The notes below the pieces were generated by a model that saw only the letters and a program-made list of their open reading frames with translations, made no database searches and was not told the DNA's origin. Both the position numbers and the translations under genes were made by a program. From JBFWQM01 sp050249455 (GTDB lineage: Bacteria; Pseudomonadota; Alphaproteobacteria; MPNO01; VGEU01), in contig JBFWQM010000230.1 in NCBI GenBank assembly GCA_050249455.1, positions 1 through 8,613 of the forward strand: a stretch of DNA of 8,613 nt. The letters are read 5' to 3'. Below, piece after piece: positions 5,601 to 8,613 of the stretch (positions are counted from its first letter, which is position 1; each line of letters starts with the position of its first letter).

Positions 5601-6661
5601 GGGAACAGCGCCTCCTGCTCCAGGCCCGTCGTCTCGGGCAGGCCGTAGACGACGTTCATGTTCTGGATCGCCTGGCCGGAGGCGCCCTTCACCAGGTTGT
5701 CGAGCACCGAGACGATGATGGCGCGACCCGGCAGCCGGTCCTGGAACACGCCCATCAGCACGTGGTTGGAACCGCGGACGTGCCGGGTGGCGGGCGCCCC
5801 GCCCTCGCCCACCACGCGCACGAACGGCTCGCCGGCGTAGCGGTCCATCAGCGTCTTGCGCAGGGTGCCGGCATTGGCGCCGTTGGTGGTGCGGACGTAG
5901 ATAGTGGACAGGATGCCGCGGTTCATCGGCATCAGATGCGGGGTGAAGTTGACCACGATCGGCGCGCCGGCGGCCCGCGACAGCTCCTGTTCGATCTCCG
6001 GCGCGTGGCGGTGGCTGGCGACGCCGTAGGCGTGGATGCCCTCCGACACCTCGGCGAACAGGCTGCCTTCCTTGGCCGCGCGGCCGGCGCCGGAGACGCC
6101 CGACTTCGAATCGATGATGAGCTGCTCGGGGTCGACCAGCCTGTTCTCCAGCAGCGGGATCAGCGGCAGCAGCGCCGAGGTCGGGTAGCAGCCCGGGTTG
6201 GCGACCAGCCTGGCGCGGCGCACCGCCTCGCGCGCGATCTCGGTCAGGCCGTAGACCGCCTCGGTCTGCAGGCCGGGCGCGCGGTGGGCGTGGCCATACC
6301 ACGTCTCGTAGGTCGGCAGGTCGAACAGCCGGAAATCGGCCGACAGGTCGATCACCTTGAGGCGCTGCGGCAGCCCGGCGATCACCTCCTGCGTGGTGCC
6401 GTGCGGCAGCGCGGCGAACACCAGGTCGATGTCGCAGTAGTCCGCCTGCTCCAGGCTGACCAGGGTCGGCAGGCCGCGCCCGGCGAGGTGCGGGAACACG
6501 GTGTCGATCGACTTGCCGGCCGAGCGGTCGGCGGTCATCAGGCGGATGTCGACCGACGGATGGTGCAGCAGCAGGCGGATCAGCTCCGCCCCGGTATAGC
6601 CGCTGGCGCCCAGGATGGCGGTGCGGATCGTGTTGCCGGCGGTCTTCGCGGTCGTGGCCAT
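5597..6661 (-). CDS. argC: N-acetyl-gamma-glutamyl-phosphate reductase
   Basis: Third step of arginine synthesis: NADPH-dependent reduction of N-acetylglutamyl phosphate to the semialdehyde, in the cytoplasm. At 354 residues it is of the long, standard type. The NADP-binding glycine loop is ILGASGYTGAELIRLL (16-31). The catalytic Cys is C158 in VANPGCYPT. SKSGVSGAGR (185-194) and the HRHAPEIEQ motif (H217/H219) are also intact, and VVNFTPHLMPMNRGI matches the substrate-binding region. GGAGG (6668-6672) lies 6 nt before the ATG. Transcription could come by readthrough from rpsI, since only some 45 nt separate the rpsI terminator from this start. Its last codons overlap the start of the carbonic anhydrase gene by 4 nt. 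Confidence 0.97.
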   Translation of the reverse strand: MATTAKTAGNTIRTAILGASGYTGAELIRLLLHHPSVDIRLMTADRSAGKSIDTVFPHLAGRGLPTLVSLEQADYCDIDLVFAALPHGTTQEVIAGLPQRLKVIDLSADFRLFDLPTYETWYGHAHRAPGLQTEAVYGLTEIAREAVRRARLVANPGCYPTSALLPLIPLLENRLVDPEQLIIDSKSGVSGAGRAAKEGSLFAEVSEGIHAYGVASHRHAPEIEQELSRAAGAPIVVNFTPHLMPMNRGILSTIYVRTTNGANAGTLRKTLMDRYAGEPFVRVVGEGGAPATRHVRGSNHVLMGVFQDRLPGRAIIVSVLDNLVKGASGQAIQNMNVVYGLPETTGLEQEALFP

Positions 6662-6706
6662 GGCGAACCTCCGAGGGTTCCGGTGAGGATAGGGCGCGAT
6701 GCGGCC

Positions 6707-6741
6707 AAACGAAAAGGGGCTGCGACGACCGCAGCCCCTTT
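6707..6741 (-). terminator. Intrinsic terminator of the rplM-rpsI operon
   Basis: A perfect 12-bp stem pairs AAAGGGGCTGCG (6713-6724) with CGCAGCCCCTTT (6730-6741) around the 5-nt loop 6725-6729. On the minus strand it is followed by TCGTTT, so the T-tract partly lies inside the stem. It begins 26 nt after the rpsI stop. It is followed at once by argC, so it may act as an attenuating rather than an absolute stop. Confidence 0.85.
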
Positions 6742-6767
6742 CCGGGAAACCGTATGGAACGGTGCGG

Positions 6768-7256
6768 TCAGCGCTTGGAGAACTGGAAGCTGCGTCGCGC
6801 CTTGGGCTTGCCGTACTTCTTGCGCTCGACGACGCGCGAGTCGCGGGTCAGGAACCCGGCCAGCTTCAGCGTCGGCCGCAAGGCGGGCTCGTAATAGGTC
6901 AGCGCCTTGGAGATGCCGTGGCGCACCGCGCCGGCCTGGCCGGACAGCCCGCCGCCGGACACCGTGCACCACACGTCGTACTGGTCGTTGCGGTTGGTGG
7001 TGCCGAACGGCTGGGCGATGATCATGCGCAGGGTCGGCCGCGCGAAGTAGACCTCGCTGGTCTTGCCGTTGACGGTGATCTTGCCGGAGCCCGGCTTGAT
7101 CCACACGCGCGCGACCGCGTTCTTGCGCTTGCCGGTGGCGTAGGAGCGGCCCTGCGCGTCGCGCTTGGGCGCCGCCGCCGGGGTATCGACCGGCTGGCGC
7201 GCCGCGGCGGCGCCGGGCATCAGGTCGCCGAGCGTCACGCGATCCTGTTCGGCCAC
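6768..7256 (-). CDS. rpsI: 30S ribosomal protein S9
   Basis: Small-subunit ribosomal protein whose C-terminal tail reaches the P-site tRNA. The S9 domain begins near residue 38 (SYATGKRKNAVARVWIKPG) and ends KKYGKPKARRSFQFSKR, with the invariant SKR terminus intact. The total of 162 residues exceeds the usual 130 because of about 35 extra N-terminal residues rich in Ala and Pro. Such extensions occur in some alphaproteobacterial S9 proteins. The start is GTG 7256, supported by GAGGAG (7265-7270) 8 nt upstream inside the end of rplM. It starts one base after the rplM stop, so the two are surely cotranscribed. Confidence 0.97.
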   Translation of the reverse strand: MAEQDRVTLGDLMPGAAAARQPVDTPAAAPKRDAQGRSYATGKRKNAVARVWIKPGSGKITVNGKTSEVYFARPTLRMIIAQPFGTTNRNDQYDVWCTVSGGGLSGQAGAVRHGISKALTYYEPALRPTLKLAGFLTRDSRVVERKKYGKPKARRSFQFSKR

Positions 7257-7257
7257 G

Positions 7258-7722
7258 TCAGTTGCTCCTCATGTTCTTGCGGTTCAGCGCGCCGACGTCG
7301 AACGGCTTGGGCTGCTGCGCCTCGTGCGGGTGGGCGGGGCCAGCATAGACCTTGAGCTTCTTGAGCTGCTCACGGCCGAGCACGCCCTTGGGCAGCATGC
7401 GCTCGACCGCCTTCTGGATCACCCGCTCGGGGTGCTTGCTGGCGAGCGTCTGGCCCATCGAGCGCTCCTTGATGCCGCCCGGATAGCCGGTGTGCCAGTA
7501 GAAGATCTTGTCCTTGAGTTTGCGCCCGGTCAGGTGGACCTTCTCGGCGTTGACCACGACGATGTTGTCGCCGCAGTCGATGTGCGGGGTGAACATCGGC
7601 TTGTGCTTGCCGCGCAGCATGGTGGCGCAGATCGCGGCGAGCCGGCCGAGCACGAGGCCCTCGGCATCGATCAAATGCCACTTGCTTTCCACCTCGGCCG
7701 GTTTGGCGGAGTATGTCTTCAT
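7258..7722 (-). CDS. rplM: 50S ribosomal protein L13
   Basis: An early-assembly protein of the large ribosomal subunit. The 154 residues align from the first residue with known L13 (MKTYSAKPAEVESKWHLID). They carry the signature KVHLTGRKLKDKIFYWHTGYPGG and the segment ERVIQKAVERMLPKG-LGR, then LKVYAGPAHPHEAQQP. About 12 residues (FDVGALNRKNMR and on) extend past the Escherichia coli C-terminus. The Shine-Dalgarno sequence before ATG 7722 is weak (GTGAG). The gene has a good promoter about 60 nt upstream. In E. coli, L13 represses its own operon through the mRNA leader; here a GC-rich hairpin in the leader (7749-7769) could serve the same end, though this is untested. Confidence 0.97.
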   Translation of the reverse strand: MKTYSAKPAEVESKWHLIDAEGLVLGRLAAICATMLRGKHKPMFTPHIDCGDNIVVVNAEKVHLTGRKLKDKIFYWHTGYPGGIKERSMGQTLASKHPERVIQKAVERMLPKGVLGREQLKKLKVYAGPAHPHEAQQPKPFDVGALNRKNMRSN

Positions 7723-7748
7723 CGGTGGCGACTCACGGATACGGGTGA

Positions 7749-7769
7749 CGGGCGCGCCGCGGCGGCCCG
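7749..7769 (-). promoter_or_regulatory. GC-rich hairpin in the rplM mRNA leader
   Basis: CGGGC (7749-7753) pairs with GCCCG (7765-7769), enclosing CGCCGCGGCG, itself self-complementary. It falls inside the roughly 50-nt leader expected from the promoter at 7781-7808, and ends about 26 nt before the start codon. Position and stability would suit autogenous control by L13, known in E. coli for this operon. The GC content makes such hairpins common, so this is tentative. Confidence 0.3.
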
Positions 7770-7780
7770 GAAGGCGGCGG

Positions 7781-7808
7781 AGTATGCCAGGAATTCTCCC
7801 CCTGTCAA
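7781..7808 (-). promoter_or_regulatory. Sigma70-type promoter of rplM-rpsI
   Basis: On the minus strand a perfect -35 element TTGACA (7808-7803) is separated by 16 nt from CATACT (7786-7781), which matches four of six positions of the -10 consensus. Transcription would begin near 7774, giving a leader of about 50 nt before ATG 7722. No other stretch of the gap looks as good. Confidence 0.75.
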
Positions 7809-7818
7809 CTTCGCGAAG
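7809..7818. repeat. Perfect 10-bp palindrome abutting the rplM -35 element
   Basis: CTTCGCGAAG is self-complementary and touches the TTGACA hexamer (7803-7808) on its upstream side. It could be a protein-binding site for the ribosomal promoter, or chance. Confidence 0.25.
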
Positions 7819-7843
7819 CGCCGCAAATACAGGATTTTAGCAT

Positions 7844-7863
7844 TGCGGTACCATGTTACCGCA
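7844..7863. promoter_or_regulatory. Operator-like inverted repeat in front of the CoA-binding protein gene
   Basis: Perfect 7-bp arms, TGCGGTA (7844-7850) and TACCGCA (7857-7863), are spaced by 6 nt. The element spans one full 20-bp site, the size of a typical dimeric repressor operator. It lies 11 nt before the chosen start codon and touches the ribosome binding site (AGGA, 7863-7866). An ATG at 7853 falls inside it. It is also 35 bp upstream of the divergent rplM -35 element, so it could affect either gene. Confidence 0.4.
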
Positions 7864-7873
7864 GGACAAGGCC

Positions 7874-8290
7874 ATGGAATCCTATAGCGACGAGACGATC
7901 CGCGACGCGCTGGTGCGGGCGAAGGTGATCGCCATGGTCGGCGCCAGCAAGCGCCCCTCCCGCCCCTCGTTCGGCGTGATGCGGTTCCTGCAGGACCGCG
8001 GCCACCGGATCATCCCGGTCAACCCCGGCTACGCCGGCGAGACGATCCACGGCGAGCGGGTCCATGCCCGCCTCGCCGACGTGCCGGAGGCGGTCGACAT
8101 GGTCGACATCTTCCGCCGCTCCGCCGAGGCCGGCGCCGCCGTGGACGCCGCCATCGCCAAGGGCGCCTCGATCGTCTGGATGCAGCTCGGCGTCATCGAC
8201 CAGGCCGCCGCGGCCCGCGCCCGCGCCGCCGGGCTGACCGTGGTCATGGACCGCTGCCCGGTGATCGAGTATCGGCGGCTGGGGTTGTGA
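7874..8290 (+). CDS. CoA-binding domain protein (YccU type)
   Basis: A 138-residue single-domain protein with the CoA-binding Rossmann fold seen in succinyl-CoA synthetase alpha subunits. The first strand and nucleotide loop are VIAMVGASKRPSRPSFGV (18-35). IIPVNPGYAGETIHG (46-60), DMVDIFRR and IVWMQLGV follow in the expected order, and the chain ends VVMDRCPVIEY with C128, a well-conserved Cys in this family. The family's biological job is not established; a role in CoA binding or CoA-linked redox protection is suggested in the literature only loosely. I chose ATG 7874 because AGGA (7863-7866) is 7 nt upstream and the protein then starts as family members do. ATG 7853 would add only seven residues and lies inside an inverted repeat. 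It is divergent from rplM. Confidence 0.9.
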   Translation: MESYSDETIRDALVRAKVIAMVGASKRPSRPSFGVMRFLQDRGHRIIPVNPGYAGETIHGERVHARLADVPEAVDMVDIFRRSAEAGAAVDAAIAKGASIVWMQLGVIDQAAAARARAAGLTVVMDRCPVIEYRRLGL

Positions 8291-8365
8291 GGACGCTTCG
8301 AGCGCACGTGCGCGCCCCATTATGCTGCGCTCTTCGAAAGGTCCGGAACGCTTGCGAGGCTGAGA

Positions 8366-8613
8366 ATGCTTGAGCTCTATCACAGCGGGACGTCGGTGTG
8401 CGCGGCCAAGGTCCGGCTCGCGCTGGCCGAGAAGCAGGTCGCGTGGACCGGTCACTACCTCGACATCCTGGTCGGCGAACAGTTCGCGCCGGCCTACCTC
8501 AAGCTCAACCCCAAGGCGGTGGTCCCGACGCTCCTCCACGACGGGTTCGTTGTCCGCGAGTCGACGGTCATCAACGAGTACATCGATGAGACCTTCCCGG
8601 CGACGCCGCTGCG
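8366..8613 (+). CDS. Glutathione S-transferase family protein, N-terminal part; cut by the window end
   Basis: The first 82 codons of a GST; the rest lies beyond base 8613. What is present is the thioredoxin-like N-terminal domain. It has MLELYHSGTSVCAAKVRLAL with the S/C activation region at S10-C12, then the LKLNPKAVVPTLLHDG segment with the cis-Pro P54, then RESTVINEYIDETFP, where E65-S66 match the pair that holds the gamma-glutamyl part of glutathione. GAGG (8356-8359) stands 6 nt before the ATG. The gene follows the CoA-binding protein gene by 75 nt on the same strand and may share its transcript. The substrate cannot be told; many bacterial members act in detoxification or ring-cleavage pathways. 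Confidence 0.92.
   Translation, partial: MLELYHSGTSVCAAKVRLALAEKQVAWTGHYLDILVGEQFAPAYLKLNPKAVVPTLLHDGFVVRESTVINEYIDETFPATPL

Noticed and set aside
8296..8340. Inverted repeat (GAGCGCA with TGCGCTC, plus the palindrome GCGCACGTGCGC) between the CoA-binding protein and GST genes as a terminator
   Set aside because: The loop is 19 nt, the outer arms need bulges, and no T-run follows. The two genes may well be cotranscribed.

Overview
The window is 8.6 kb of very GC-rich bacterial DNA (roughly two thirds G+C by eye) with near-saturated G/C at third codon positions. It looks like chromosomal DNA of an alphaproteobacterium, possibly in or near the Rhodospirillales. The reasons are the order rplM-rpsI-argC, an S9 protein with an Ala/Pro-rich N-terminal extension, a TrmFO-type tRNA methyltransferase, and the base composition. 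This placement is inference; there is no rRNA to confirm it. I see no tRNA, insertion sequence, CRISPR array or phage gene.

Left block (1-2787, all on the minus strand). Two tandem genes encode closely related periplasmic substrate-binding proteins of the NMT1/SsuA-like type (2787-1816, then 1644-670). They are followed 78 nt downstream by the N-terminal part of a caspase-like (peptidase C14) protein that begins at a GTG at 591 and runs off the window. No ABC permease or ATPase lies in the window.

Middle block (2927-4988, plus strand). A ChaC-type gamma-glutamylcyclotransferase gene, divergent from the binding-protein genes, is followed after 22 nt by trmFO. The last 38 codons of trmFO and the short convergent spacer after it are clearly less GC-rich than everything around them.

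Right block (5049-7722, minus strand). A clean sigma70-like promoter drives rplM and rpsI, which are closed by a strong intrinsic terminator. argC follows directly, and a gamma-class carbonic anhydrase-like gene overlaps its stop codon by 4 nt. At the far right, on the plus strand, lie a small CoA-binding protein gene and the first 82 codons of a glutathione S-transferase.

The right block joins ribosome synthesis to arginine synthesis, and the carbonic anhydrase could plausibly supply bicarbonate for carbamoyl phosphate. ChaC degrades glutathione and the GST uses it, but they are not adjacent. The least ordinary part is the orphan binding-protein pair next to a caspase. No stretch over 300 bases lacks a gene. 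The largest gaps are 1645-1815, 2788-2926 and 7723-7873; they hold leaders, ribosome binding sites, short palindromes and, in the last, the rplM promoter.
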